Shown here: piece after piece, positions 11,751 to 27,105 of the stretch
Numbering within the stretch: the stretch's first letter is position 1
How the letters are laid out: every line of letters starts with the position of its first letter
NCBI GenBank assembly: GCA_034766995.1
Contig: CM068325.1
Location: 3,367,668-3,431,667 of the forward strand
Source: Acanthacorydalis orientalis
Taxonomy: Eukaryota > Arthropoda > Insecta > Megaloptera > Corydalidae
Length of the DNA stretch: 64,000 nt
Direction of reading: 5' to 3'
Made by a program: the position numbers and the translations under genes
Notes under the pieces: generated by a model
The model's database searches: none
Seen by the model: only the letters and a program-made list of their open reading frames with translations
What the model was told of the DNA's origin: nothing

Positions 11751-13751
11751 TTTATATATATATATTATATTTAGAAATATTCATAAATTATATCAAAATA
11801 TATTTACACTAAGAAGTAAATTACGTATTGTATTGAAACTATAATCGAATAAAATTAAAGAAAATATCTATTAAAGTGTATATCTTACAACAGTAATATG
11901 CAGCAACCATATCGTCTCAAAAACTAGACACGACTGAATAAATAAATGTGTAATTTCACAGACACGAAAGTTCATGGCTGTAGGTTTATATAATTTTCCA
12001 AATCTTATATAAATGTAACGCGCTGTGAAGCATTGACCTGCACATGATATAGACAAAGTGTTGTGAAGCATTATACAAACAATAAAAACAGACATAGTAT
12101 TATATAAACAACAAATACAGAACAGACAAATATACAAATACAATCAGGATAAAGAAAATGATACGTAAGGAACCTCCAAATATATAATAAGTGTATTCAG
12201 TAAGAGCAGATTCAAATATTTTTACTGATTTCAAATTTTAGATAACCTACATTTGAACTGAAAACATATGTCAAATATAATCTTATTATGGATGATTTAA
12301 ATTAAACTGGCAGTAATTATACTTCAACTTCCAATTGAAGAGAGTCTAAATATACAATAAAAGTAAACAATAAGAGCAGATTGTAATTTTAATATCTGTT
12401 ACAAAATCTAACCTGTGATACGTTTGCACTGAAACGTACGTCTCAATTGTACTCGTATAGTGTATGATTTAAATTAGATGCAGTAGTTTTACATGAAATA
12501 CCTAGTAAGAGAACTCTAAATATACTATTAAAACATACAATGAGAGTAGATTATAGTTTTAGTATCTATTACAAAATTTTTAACTGTGATTATACGTTGC
12601 ACTGAAACGTAGGTCTCAATTAAACCCGTATAATGTACGATTTAAATTCAACTGGCAGTAATTTTACTTCAAAATCTAACTAAGGGAACTCCAAATATAC
12701 TATAATAACGTAGAATAAGAGCAGACTCTAATTTTTATTCTCGTTTCAATTTCTAGGTGTTCTACATTTGTAATAAAACATTCCTGATATGAATATTCAC
12801 ATAATATATGTTTCAAAGTATACTAGCAGTAATTTTTCTTCAAATTCAAACTAAGGGAACTCTAAATATACTATAATAACGTAGAATAAGAGCAGACTCT
12901 AATTTTTATTCTCGTTTCAATTTCTAGGTGTTCTACATTTGTAATAAAAACATTCCTGATATGAATATTCACATAATATATGTTTCAAAGTATACTAGCA
13001 GTAATTTTGCTTCAAATTCAAACTAAGGGAAGTCTAAATATACAAAGGAGAAGACTCCTAGTCTTTAATTAATTTATATAATAAGAGAATATATTTTAAT
13101 TCTTTAATTAAAAATTAAATTTGAATTTTCCTGTAGACTTTGTGGTCGGTAAATGAGAACTCTAACTACGTTATCGAGAAATGAGGTGGTCTGGCAAGTT
13201 TCAAGTTTTGCCGTTTACAACCAGGTCCCGATTTAGGAAAATTTTTAATTAAAAAAAAAGGATAATATCAGGATAAAGTAAATCATACGTCAGGAACCTA
13301 CAAATATATAATAAGTGTATTCAATAAGAGCAGATTCTAATATTTTTACTGATTTCAAATTTTAGATAAGCTACATTTGAACTGAAAACATACGTCAAAT
13401 ATAATCTTATTATGGATGATTTAAATTAAACTGGCAGTAATTATACTTCAACTTCCAATTGAAGAGAGTCTAAATATACAATAAAAGTAAACAATAAGAG
13501 CAGATTGTAATTTTAATATCTGTTACAAAATCTAACCTGTGATACGTTTGCACTGAAACGTACGTCTCAATTGTACTCGTATAGTGTATGATTTAAATTC
13601 AACTAGCAGTAATTTTACTTCAAAATCAGACTAAGGGAACTCAAAATCTACTATAATAACGTACAATAAGAGCAGATTCTAAATTTAAAGTAAGATACAA
13701 ATATATAAATAGACAAATTTGTTTTCAAAGATTGAATGGCATGATTGATAT

Positions 13752-13787
<36 letters not shown>

Positions 13788-15787
13788 TTTATATATATAT
13801 ATTATATTTAGAAATATTCATAAATTATATCAAAATATATTTACACTAAGAAGTAAATTACGTATTGTATTGAAACTATAATCGAATAAAATTAAAGAAA
13901 ATATCTATTAAAGTGTATATCTTACAACAGTAATATGCAGCAACCATATCGTCTCAAAAACTAGACACGACTGAATAAATAAATGTGTAATTTCACAGAC
14001 ACGAAAGTTCATGGCTGTAGGTTTATATAATTTTCCAAATCTTATATAAATGTAACGCGCTGTGAAGCATTGACCTGCACATGATATAGACAAAGTGTTG
14101 TGAAGCATTATACAAACAATAAAAACAGACATAGTATTATATAAATAACAAATACAGAACAGACAAATATACAAATACAATCAGGATAAAGAAAATGATA
14201 CGTAAGGAACCTCCAAATATATAATAAGTGTATTCAGTAAGAGCAGATTCAAATATTTTTACTGATTTCAAATTTTAGATAACCTACATTTGAACTGAAA
14301 ACATATGTCAAATATAATCTTATTATGGATGATTTAAATTAAACTGGCAGTAATTATACTTCAACTTCCAATTGAAGAGAGTCTAAATATACAATAAAAG
14401 TAAACAATAAGAGCAGATTGTAATTTTAATATCTGTTACAAAATCTAACCTGTGATACGTTTGCACTGAAACGTACGTCTCAATTGTACTCGTATAGTGT
14501 ATGATTTAAATTAGATGCAGTAGTTTTACATGAAATACCTAGTAAGAGAACTCTAAATATACTATTAAAACATACAATGAGAGTAGATTATAGTTTTAGT
14601 ATCTATTACAAAATTTTTAACTGTGATTATACGTTGCACTGAAACGTAGGTCTCAATTAAACCCGTATAATGTACGATTTAAATTCAACTGGCAGTAATT
14701 TTACTTCAAAATCTAACTAAGGGAACTCCAAATATACTATAATAACGTAGAATAAGAGCAGACTCTAATTTTTATTCTCGTTTCAATTTCTAGGTGTTCT
14801 ACATTTGTAATAAAACATTCCTGATATGAATATTCACATTATATGTTTCAAAGTATACTAGCAGTAATTTTTCTTCAAATTCAAACTAAGGGAACTCTAA
14901 ATATACTATAATAACGTAGAATAAGAGCAGACTCTAATTTTTATTCTCGTTTCAATTTCTAGGTGTTCTACATTTGTAATAAAAACATTCCTGATATGAA
15001 TATTCACATAATATATGTTTCAAAGTATACTAGCAGTAATTTTGCTTCAAATTCAAACTAAGGGAAGTCTAAATATACAAAGGAGAAGACTCCTAGTCTT
15101 TAATTAATTTATATAATAAGAGAATATATTTTAATTCTTTAATTAAAAATTAAATTTGAATTTTCCTGTAGACTTTGTGGTCGGTAAATGAGAACTCTAA
15201 CTACGTTATCGAGAAATGAGGTGGTCTGGCAAGTTCAAATTTTGCCGTTTACAACCAGGTCCCGATTTAGGAAACTTTTTTAATTAAAAAAAAAAGGATA
15301 ATATCAGGATAAAGTAAATCATACGTCAGGAACCTACAAATATATAATAAGTGTATTCAATAAGAGCAGATTCTAATATTTTTACTGATTTCAAATTTTA
15401 GATAAGCTACATTTGAACTGAAAACATACGTCAAATATAATCTTATTATGGATGATTTAAATTAAACTGGCAGTAATTATACTTCAACTTCCAATTGAAG
15501 AGAGTCTAAATATACAATAAAAGTAAACAATAAGAGTAGATTGTAATTTTAATATCTGTTACAAAATCTAACCTGTGATACGTTTGCACTGAAACGTACG
15601 TCTCAATTGTACTCGTATAGTGTATGATTTAAATTCAACTAGCAGTAATTTTACTTCAAAATCAGACTAAGGGAACTCAAAATCTACTATAATAACGTAC
15701 AATAAGAGCAGATTCTAAATTTAAAGTAAGATACAAATATATAAATAGACAAATTTGTTTTCAAAGATTGAATGGCATGATTGATAT

Positions 15788-15823
<36 letters not shown>

Positions 15824-16882
15824 TTTATATATATATATTATATTTAGAAATATTCATAAATTATATCAAAATATATTTACACTAAGAAGTAAATTACGTA
15901 TTGTATTGAAACTATAATCGAATAAAATTAAAGAAAATATCTATTAAAGTGTATATCTTACAACAGTAATATGCAGCAACCATATCGTCTCAAAAACTAG
16001 ACACGACTGAATAAATAAATGTGTAATTTCACAGACACGAAAGTTCATGGCTGTAGGTTTATATAATTTTCCAAATCTTATATAAATGTAACGCGCTGTG
16101 AAGCATTGACCTGCACATGATATAGACAAAGTGTTGTGAAGCATTATACAAACAATAAAAACAGACATAGTATTATATAAACAACAAATACAGAACAGAC
16201 AAATATACAAATACAATCAGGATAAAGAAAATGATACGTAAGGAACCTCCAAATATACAATAAGTGTATTCAGTAAGAGCAGATTCAAATATTTTTACTG
16301 ATTTCAAATTTTAGATAACCTACATTTGAACTGAAAACATATGTCAAATATAATCTTATTATGGATGATTTAAATTAAACTGGCAGTAATTATACTTCAA
16401 CTTCCAATTGAAGAGAGTCTAAATATACAATAAAAGTAAACAATAAGAGCAGATTGTAATTTTAATATCTGTTACAAAATCTAACCTGTGATACGTTTAC
16501 ACTGAAACGTACGTCTCAATTGTACTCGTATAGTGTATGATTTAAATTAGATGCAGTAGTTTTACATGAAATACCTAGTAAGAGAACTCTAAATATACTA
16601 TTAAAACATACAATGAGAGTAGATTATAGTTTTAGTATCTATTACAAAATTTTTAACTGTGATAATACGTTGCACTGAAACGTAGGTCTCAATTAAACCC
16701 GTATAATGTACGATTTAAATTCAACTGGCAGTAATTTTACTTCAAAATCTAACTAAGGGAACTCTAAATATACTATAATAACGTAGAATAAGAGCAGACT
16801 CTAATTTTTATTCTCGTTTCAATTTCTAGGTGTTCTACATTTGTAATAAAACATTCCTGATATGAATATTCACATAATATAT

Positions 16883-17225
16883 GTTTCAAAGTATACTAGC
16901 AGTAATTTTTCTTCAAATTCAAACTAAGGGAACTCTAAATATACTATAATAACGTAGAATAAGAGCAGACTCTAATTTTTATTCTCGTTTCAATTTCTAG
17001 GTGTTCTACATTTGTAATAAAACATTCCTGATATGAATATTCACATAATATATGTTTCAAAGTATACTAGCAGTAATTTTTCTTCAAATTCAAACTAAGG
17101 GAACTCTAAATATACTATAATAACGTAGAATAAGAGCAGACTCTAATTTTTATTCTCGTTTCAATTTCTAGGTGTTCTACATTTGTAATAAAAACATTCC
17201 TGATATGAATATTCACATAATATAT
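16883..17225. repeat. Extra 171-bp monomer in satellite unit 5
   Basis: Where ordinary units have two GTTTCAAAGT monomers, unit 5 has three, starting at 16883, 17054 and 17226. This makes the local spacing 2,208 bp instead of about 2,037. The same extra monomer is found in unit 12 (30203, 30374, 30546) and unit 17 (40561, 40732, 40904). Confidence 0.93.
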
Positions 17226-17995
17226 GTTTCAAAGTATACTAGCAGTAATTTTGCTTCAAATTCAAACTAAGGGAAGTCTAAATATACAAAGGAGAAGACT
17301 CCTAGTCTTTAATTAATTTATATAATAAGAGAATATATTTTAATTCTTTAATTAAAAATTAAATTTGAATTTTCCTGTAGACTTTGTGGTCGGTAAATGA
17401 GAACTCTAACTACGTTATCGAGAAATGAGGTGGTCTGGCAAGTTTCAAGTTTTGCCGTTTACAACCAGGTCCCGATTTAGGAAAATTTTTAATTAAAAAA
17501 AAAGGATAATATCAGGATAAAGTAAATCATACGTCAGGAACCTACAAATATATAATAAGTGTATTCAATAAGAGCAGATTCTAATATTTTTACTGATTTC
17601 AAATTTTAGATAAGCTACATTTGAACTGAAAACATACGTCAAATATAATCTTATTATGGATGATTTAAATTAAACTGGCAGTAATTATACTTCAACTTCC
17701 AATTGAAGAGAGTCTAAATATACAATAAAAGTAAACAATAAGAGCAGATTGTAATTTTAATATCTGTTACAAAATCTAACCTGTGATACGTTTGCACTGA
17801 AACGTACGTCTCAATTGTACTCGTATAGTGTATGATTTAAATTCAACTAGCAGTAATTTTACTTCAAAATCAGACTAAGGGAACTCAAAATCTACTATAA
17901 TAACGTACAATAAGAGCAGATTCTAAATTTAAAGTAAGATACAAATATATAAATAGACAAATTTGTTTTCAAAGATTGAATGGCATGATTGATAT

Positions 17996-18031
<36 letters not shown>

Positions 18032-20032
18032 TTTATATATATATATTATATTTAGAAATATTCATAAATTATATCAAAATATATTTACACTAAGAAGTAA
18101 ATTACGTATTGTATTGAAACTATAATCGAATAAAATTAAAGAAAATATCTATTAAAGTGTATATCTTACAACAGTAATATGCAGCAACCATATCGTCTCA
18201 AAAACTAGACACGACTGAATAAATAAATGTGTAATTTCACAGACACGAAAGTTCATGGCTGTAGGTTTATATAATTTTCCAAATCTTATATAAATGTAAC
18301 GCGCTGTGAAGCATTGACCTGCACATGATATAGACAAAGTGTTGTGAAGCATTATACAAACAATAAAAACAGACATAGTATTATATAAATAACAAATACA
18401 GAACAGACAAATATACAAATACAATCAGGATAAAGAAAATGATACGTAAGGAACCTCCAAATATATAATAAGTGTATTCAGTAAGAGCAGATTCAAATAT
18501 TTTTACTGATTTCAAATTTTAGATAACCTACATTTGAACTGAAAACATATGTCAAATATAATCTTATTATGGATGATTTAAATTAAACTGGCAGTAATTA
18601 TACTTCAACTTCCAATTGAAGAGAGTCTAAATATACAATAAAAGTAAACAATAAGAGCAGATTGTAATTTTAATATCTGTTACAAAATCTAACCTGTGAT
18701 ACGTTTGCACTGAAACGTACGTCTCAATTGTACTCGTATAGTGTATGATTTAAATTAGATGCAGTAGTTTTACATGAAATACCTAGTAAGAGAACTCTAA
18801 ATATACTATTAAAACATACAATGAGAGTAGATTATAGTTTTAGTATCTATTACAAAATTTTTAACTGTGATTATACGTTGCACTGAAACGTAGGTCTCAA
18901 TTAAACCCGTATAATGTACGATTTAAATTCAACTGGCAGTAATTTTACTTCAAAATCTAACTAAGGGAACTCCAAATATACTATAATAACGTAGAATAAG
19001 AGCAGACTCTAATTTTTATTCTCGTTTCAATTTCTAGGTGTTCTACATTTGTAATAAAACATTCCTGATATGAATATTCACATAATATATGTTTCAAAGT
19101 ATACTAGCAGTAATTTTTCTTCAAATTCAAACTAAGGGAACTCTAAATATACTATAATAACGTAGAATAAGAGCAGACTCTAATTTTTATTCTCGTTTCA
19201 ATTTCTAGGTGTTCTTCATTTGTAATAAAAACATTCCTGATATGAATATTCACATAATATATGTTTCAAAGTATACTAGCAGTAATTTTGCTTCAAATTC
19301 AAACTAAGGGAAGTCTAAATATACAAAGGAGAAGACTCCTAGTCTTTAATTAATTTATATAATAAGAGAATATATTTTAATTCTTTAATTAAAAATTAAA
19401 TTTGAATTTTCCTGTAGACTTTGTGGTCGGTAAATGAGAACTCTAACTACGTTATCGAGAAATGAGGTGGTCTGGCAAGTTTCAAGTTTTGCCGTTTACA
19501 ACCAGGTCCCGATTTAGGAAAATTTTTAATTAAAAAAAAAGGATAATATCAGGATAAAGTAAATCATACGTCAGGAACCTACAAATATATAATAAGTGTA
19601 TTCAATAAGAGCAGATTCTAATATTTTTACTGATTTCAAATTTTAGATAAGCTACATTTGAACTGAAAACATACGTCAAATATAATCTTATTATGGATGA
19701 TTTAAATTAAACTGGCAGTAATTATACTTCAACTTCCAATTGAAGAGAGTCTAAATATACAATAAAAGTAAACAATAAGAGCAGATTGTAATTTTAATAT
19801 CTGTTACAAAATCTAACCTGTGATACGTTTGCACTGAAACGTACGTCTCAATTGTACTCGTATAGTGTATGTTTTAAATTCAACTAGCAGTAATTTTACT
19901 TCAAAATCAGACTAAGGGAACTCAAAATCTACTATAATAACGTACAATAAGAGCAGATTCTAAATTTAAAGTAAGATACAAATATATAAATAGACAAATT
20001 TGTTTTCAAAGATTGAATGGCATGATTGATAT

Positions 20033-20068
<36 letters not shown>

Positions 20069-20190
20069 TTTATATATATATATATTATATTTAGAAATAT
20101 TCATAAATTATATCAAAATATATTTACACTAAGAAGTAAATTACGTATTGTATTGAAACTATAATCGAATAAAATTAAAGAAAATATCTA

Positions 20191-20947
20191 TTAAAGTGTA
20201 TATCTTACAACAGTAATATGCAGCAACCATATCGTCTCAAAAACTAGACACGACTGAATAAATAAATGTGTAATTTCACAGACACGAAAGTTCATGGCTG
20301 TAGGTTTATATAATTTTCCAAATCTTATATAAATGTAACGCGCTGTGAAGCATTGACCTGCACATGATATAGACAAAGAGTTGTGAAGCATTATACAAAC
20401 AATAAAAACAGACATAGTATTATATAAATAACAAATACAGAACAGACAAATATACAAATACAATCAGGATAAAGAAAATGATACGTAAGGAACCTCCAAA
20501 TATATAATAAGTGTATTCAGTAAGAGCAGATTCAAATATTTTTACTGATTTCAAATTTTAGATAACCTACATTTGAACTGAAAACATATGTCAAATATAA
20601 TCTTATTATGGATGATTTAAATTAAACTGGCAGTAATTATACTTCAACTTCCAATTGAAGAGAGTCTAAATATACAATAAAAGTAAACAATAAGAGCAGA
20701 TTGTAATTTTAATATCTGTTACAAAATCTAACCTGTGATACGTTTGCACTGAAACGTACGTCTCAATTGTACTCGTATAGTGTATGATTTAAATTCAACT
20801 AGCAGTAATTTTACTTCAAAATCAGACTAAGGGAACTCAAAATCTACTATAATAACGTACAATAAGAGCAGATTCTAAATTTAAAGTAAGATACAAATAT
20901 ATAAATAGACAAATTTGTTTTCAAAGATTGAATGGCATGATTGATAT

Positions 20948-20983
<36 letters not shown>

Positions 20984-21376
20984 TTTATATATATATATTA
21001 TATTTAGAAATATTCATAAATTATATCAAAATATATTTACACTAAGAAGTAAATTACGTATTGTATTGAAACTATAATCGAATAAAATTAAAGAAAATAT
21101 CTATTAAAGTGTATATCTTACAACAGTAATATGCAGCAACCATATCGTCTCAAAAACTAGACACGACTGAATAAATAAATGTGTAATTTCACAGACACGA
21201 AAGTTCATGGCTGTAGGTTTATATAATTTTCCAAATCTTATATAAATGTAACGCGCTGTGAAGCATTGACCTGCACATGATATAGACAAAGAGTTGTGAA
21301 GCATTATACAAACAATAAAAACAGACATAGTATTATATAAATAACAAATACAGAACAGACAAATATACAAATACAA
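20191..21376. repeat. 913-bp short satellite period (tandem duplication of the insert-A half-unit)
   Basis: The diagnostic blocks at 20191-20463 and 21104-21376 are only 913 bp apart. Both carry a substitution seen in no other unit (GAGTTG for GTGTTG, Thr to Ser in the frame). The intervening sequence starts with the insert-A version of the duplicated segment (ACATATGTC near 20585) and ends with the insert-B version (CAACTAGCAG at about 20797). The exchange point therefore lies between about 20590 and 20787. Confidence 0.9.
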
Positions 21377-22989
21377 TCAGGATAAAGAAAATGATACGTA
21401 AGGAACCTCCAAATATATAATAAGTGTATTCAGTAAGAGCAGATTCAAATATTTTTACTGATTTCAAATTTTAGATAACCTACATTTGAACTGAAAACAT
21501 ATGTCAAATATAATCTTATTATGGATGATTTAAATTAAACTGGCAGTAATTATACTTCAACTTCCAATTGAAGAGAGTCTAAATATACAATAAAAGTAAA
21601 CAATAAGAGCAGATTGTAATTTTAATATCTGTTACAAAATCTAACCTGTGATACGTTTGCACTGAAACGTACGTCTCAATTGTACTCGTATAGTGTATGA
21701 TTTAAATTAGATGCAGTAGTTTTACATGAAATACCTAGTAAGAGAACTCTAAATATACTATTAAAACATACAATGAGAGTAGATTATAGTTTTAGTATCT
21801 ATTACAAAATTTTTAACTGTGATTATACGTTGCACTGAAACGTAGGTCTCAATTAAACCCGTATAATGTACGATTTAAATTCAACTGGCAGTAATTTTAC
21901 TTCAAAATCTAACTAAGGGAACTCCAAATATACTATAATAACGTAGAATAAGAGCAGACTCTAATTTTTATTCTCGTTTCAATTTCTAGGTGTTCTACAT
22001 TTGTAATAAAACATTCCTGATATGAATATTCACATAATATATGTTTCAAAGTATACTAGCAGTAATTTTTCTTCAAATTCAAACTAAGGGAACTCTAAAT
22101 ATACTATAATAACGTAGAATAAGAGCAGACTCTAATTTTTATTCTCGTTTCAATTTCTAGGTGTTCTACATTTGTAATAAAAACATTCCTGATATGAATA
22201 TTCACATAATATATGTTTCAAAGTATACTAGCAGTAATTTTGCTTCAAATTCAAACTAAGGGAAGTCTAAATATACAAAGGAGAAGACTCCTAGTCTTTA
22301 ATTAATTTATATAATAAGAGAATATATTTTAATTCTTTAATTAAAAATTAAATTTGAATTTTCCTGTAGACTTTGTGGTCGGTAAATGAGAACTCTAACT
22401 ACGTTATCGAGAAATGAGGTGGTCTGGCAAGTTCAAATTTTGCCGTTTACAACCAGGTCCCGATTTAGGAAACTTTTTTAATTAAAAAAAAAAGGATAAT
22501 ATCAGGATAAAGTAAATCATACGTCAGGAACCTACAAATATATAATAAGTGTATTCAATAAGAGCAGATTCTAATATTTTTACTGATTTCAAATTTTAGA
22601 TAAGCTACATTTGAACTGAAAACATACGTCAAATATAATCTTATTATGGATGATTTAAATTAAACTGGCAGTAATTATACTTCAACTTCCAATTGAAGAG
22701 AGTCTAAATATACAATAAAAGTAAACAATAAGAGCAGATTGTAATTTTAATATCTGTTACAAAATCTAACCTGTGATACGTTTGCACTGAAACGTACGTC
22801 TCAATTGTACTCGTATAGTGTATGATTTAAATTCAACTAGCAGTAATTTTACTTCAAAATCAGACTAAGGGAACTCAAAATCTACTATAATAACGTACAA
22901 TAAGAGCAGATTCTAAATTTAAAGTAAGATACAAATATATAAATAGACAAATTTGTTTTCAAAGATTGAATGGCATGATTGATATAAAT

Positions 22990-23021
<32 letters not shown>

Positions 23022-25034
23022 TTTATATATATATATTATATTTAGAAATATTCATAAATTATATCAAAATATATTTACACTAAGAAGTAAATTACGTATT
23101 GTATTGAAACTATAATCGAATAAAATTAAAGAAAATATCTATTAAAGTGTATATCTTACAACAGTAATATGCAGCAACCATATCGTCTCAAAAACTAGAC
23201 ACGACTGAATAAATAAATGTGTAATTTCACAGACACGAAAGTTCATGGCTGTAGGTTTATATAATTTTCCAAATCTTATATAAATGTAACGCGCTGTGAA
23301 GCATTGACCTGCACATGATATAGACAAAGTGTTGTGAAGCATTATACAAACAATAAAAACAGACATAGTATTATATAAACAACAAATACAGAACAGACAA
23401 ATATACAAATACAATCAGGATAAAGAAAATGATACGTAAGGAACCTCCAAATATACAATAAGTGTATTCAGTAAGAGCAGATTCAAATATTTTTACTGAT
23501 TTCAAATTTTAGATAACCTACATTTGAACTGAAAACATATGTCAAATATAATCTTATTATGGATGATTTAAATTAAACTGGCAGTAATTATACTTCAACT
23601 TCCAATTGAAGAGAGTCTAAATATACAATAAAAGTAAACAATAAGAGCAGATTGTAATTTTAATATCTGTTACAAAATCTAACCTGTGATACGTTTACAC
23701 TGAAACGTACGTCTCAATTGTACTCGTATAGTGTATGATTTAAATTAGATGCAGTAGTTTTACATGAAATACCTAGTAAGAGAACTCTAAATATACTATT
23801 AAAACATACAATGAGAGTAGATTATAGTTTTAGTATCTATTACAAAATTTTTAACTGTGATAATACGTTGCACTGAAACGTAGGTCTCAATTAAACCCGT
23901 ATAATGTACGATTTAAATTCAACTGGCAGTAATTTTACTTCAAAATCTAACTAAGGGAACTCTAAATATACTATAATAACGTAGAATAAGAGCAGACTCT
24001 AATTTTTATTCTCGTTTCAATTTCTAGGTGTTCTACATTTGTAATAAAACATTCCTGATATGAATATTCACATAATATATGTTTCAAAGTATACTAGCAG
24101 TAATTTTTCTTCAAATTCAAACTAAGGGAACTCTAAATATACTATAATAACGTAGAATAAGAGCAGACTCTAATTTTTATTCTCGTTTCAATTTCTAGGT
24201 GTTCTACATTTGTAATAAAAACATTCCTGATATGAATATTCACATAATATATGTTTCAAAGTATACTAGCAGTAATTTTGCTTCAAATTCAAACTAAGGG
24301 AAGTCTAAATATACAAAGGAGAAGACTCCTAGTCTTTAATTAATTTATATAATAAGAGAATATATTTTAATTCTTTAATTAAAAATTAAATTTGAATTTT
24401 CCTGTAGACTTTGTGGTCGGTAAATGAGAACTCTAACTACGTTATCGAGAAATGAGGTGGTCTGGCAAGTTTCAAGTTTTGCCGTTTACAACCAGGTCCC
24501 GATTTAGGAAAATTTTTAATTAAAAAAAAAGGATAATATCAGGATAAAGTAAATCATACGTCAGGAACCTACAAATATATAATAAGTGTATTCAATAAGA
24601 GCAGATTCTAATATTTTTACTGATTTCAAATTTTAGATAAGCTACATTTGAACTGAAAACATACGTCAAATATAATCTTATTATGGATGATTTAAATTAA
24701 ACTGGCAGTAATTATACTTCAACTTCCAATTGAAGAGAGTCTAAATATACAATAAAAGTAAACAATAAGAGCAGATTGTAATTTTAATATCTGTTACAAA
24801 ATCTAACCTGTGATACGTTTGCACTGAAACGTACGTCTCAATTGTACTCGTATAGTGTATGTTTTAAATTCAACTAGCAGTAATTTTACTTCAAAATCAG
24901 ACTAAGGGAACTCAAAATCTACTATAATAACGTACAATAAGAGCAGATTCTAAATTTAAAGTAAGATACAAATATATAAATAGACAAATTTGTTTTCAAA
25001 GATTGAATGGCATGATTGATATAAATTATATATT

Positions 25035-25066
<32 letters not shown>

Positions 25067-27073
25067 TTTATATATATATATATTATATTTAGAAATATTC
25101 ATAAATTATATCAAAATATATTTACACTAAGAAGTAAATTACGTATTGTATTGAAACTATAATCGAATAAAATTAAAGAAAATATCTATTAAAGTGTATA
25201 TCTTACAACAGTAATATGCAGCAACCATATCGTCTCAAAAACTAGACACGACTGAATAAATAAATGTGTAATTTCACAGACACGAAAGTTCATGGCTGTA
25301 GGTTTATATAATTTTCCAAATCTTATATAAATGTAACGCGCTGTGAAGCATTGACCTGCACATGATATAGACAAAGTGTTGTGAAGCATTATACAAACAA
25401 TAAAAACAGACATAGTATTATATAAACAACAAATACAGAACAGACAAATATACAAATACAATCAGGATAAAGAAAATGATACGTAAGGAACCTCCAAATA
25501 TATAATAAGTGTATTCAGTAAGAGCAGATTCAAATATTTTTACTGATTTCAAATTTTAGATAACCTACATTTGAACTGAAAACATATGTCAAATATAATC
25601 TTATTATGGATGATTTAAATTAAACTGGCAGTAATTATACTTCAACTTCCAATTGAAGAGAGTCTAAATATACAATAAAAGTAAACAATAAGAGCAGATT
25701 GTAATTTTAATATCTGTTACAAAATCTAACCTGTGATACGTTTGCACTGAAACGTACGTCTCAATTGTACTCGTATAGTGTATGATTTAAATTAGATGCA
25801 GTAGTTTTACATGAAATACCTAGTAAGAGAACTCTAAATATACTATTAAAACATACAATGAGAGTAGATTATAGTTTTAGTATCTATTACAAAATTTTTA
25901 ACTGTGATTATACGTTGCACTGAAACGTAGGTCTCAATTAAACCCGTATAATGTACGATTTAAATTCAACTGGCAGTAATTTTACTTCAAAATCTAACTA
26001 AGGGAACTCCAAATATACTATAATAACGTAGAATAAGAGCAGACTCTAATTTTTATTCTCGTTTCAATTTCTAGGTGTTCTACATTTGTAATAAAACATT
26101 CCTGATATGAATATTCACATAATATATGTTTCAAAGTATACTAGCAGTAATTTTTCTTCAAATTCAAACTAAGGGAACTCTAAATATACTATAATAACGT
26201 AGAATAAGAGCAGACTCTAATTTTTATTCTCGTTTCAATTTCTAGGTGTTCTACATTTGTAATAAAAACATTCCTGATATGAATATTCACATAATATATG
26301 TTTCAAAGTATACTAGCAGTAATTTTGCTTCAAATTCAAACTAAGGGAAGTCTAAATATACAAAGGAGAAGACTCCTAGTCTTTAATTAATTTATATAAT
26401 AAGAGAATATATTTTAATTCTTTAATTAAAAATTAAATTTGAATTTTCCTGTAGACTTTGTGGTCGGTAAATGAGAACTCTAACTACGTTATCGAGAAAT
26501 GAGGTGGTCTGGCAAGTTTCAAGTTTTGCCGTTTACAACCAGGTCCCGATTTAGGAAAATTTTTAATTAAAAAAAAAGGATAATATCAGGATAAAGTAAA
26601 TCATACGTCAGGAACCTACAAATATATAATAAGTGTATTCAATAAGAGCAGATTCTAATATTTTTACTGATTTCAAATTTTAGATAAGCTACATTTGAAC
26701 TGAAAACATACGTCAAATATAATCTTATTATGGATGATTTAAATTAAACTGGCAGTAATTATACTTCAACTTCCAATTGAAGAGAGTCTAAATATACAAT
26801 AAAAGTAAACAATAAGAGCAGATTGTAATTTTAATATCTGTTACAAAATCTAACCTGTGATACGTTTGCACTGAAACGTACGTCTCAATTGTACTCGTAT
26901 AGTGTATGATTTAAATTCAACTAGCAGTAATTTTACTTCAAAATCAGACTAAGGGAACTCAAAATCTACTATAATAACGTACAATAAGAGCAGATTCTAA
27001 ATTTAAAGTAAGATACAAATATATAAATAGACAAATTTGTTTTCAAAGATTGAATGGCATGATTGATATAAAT

Positions 27074-27105
<32 letters not shown>

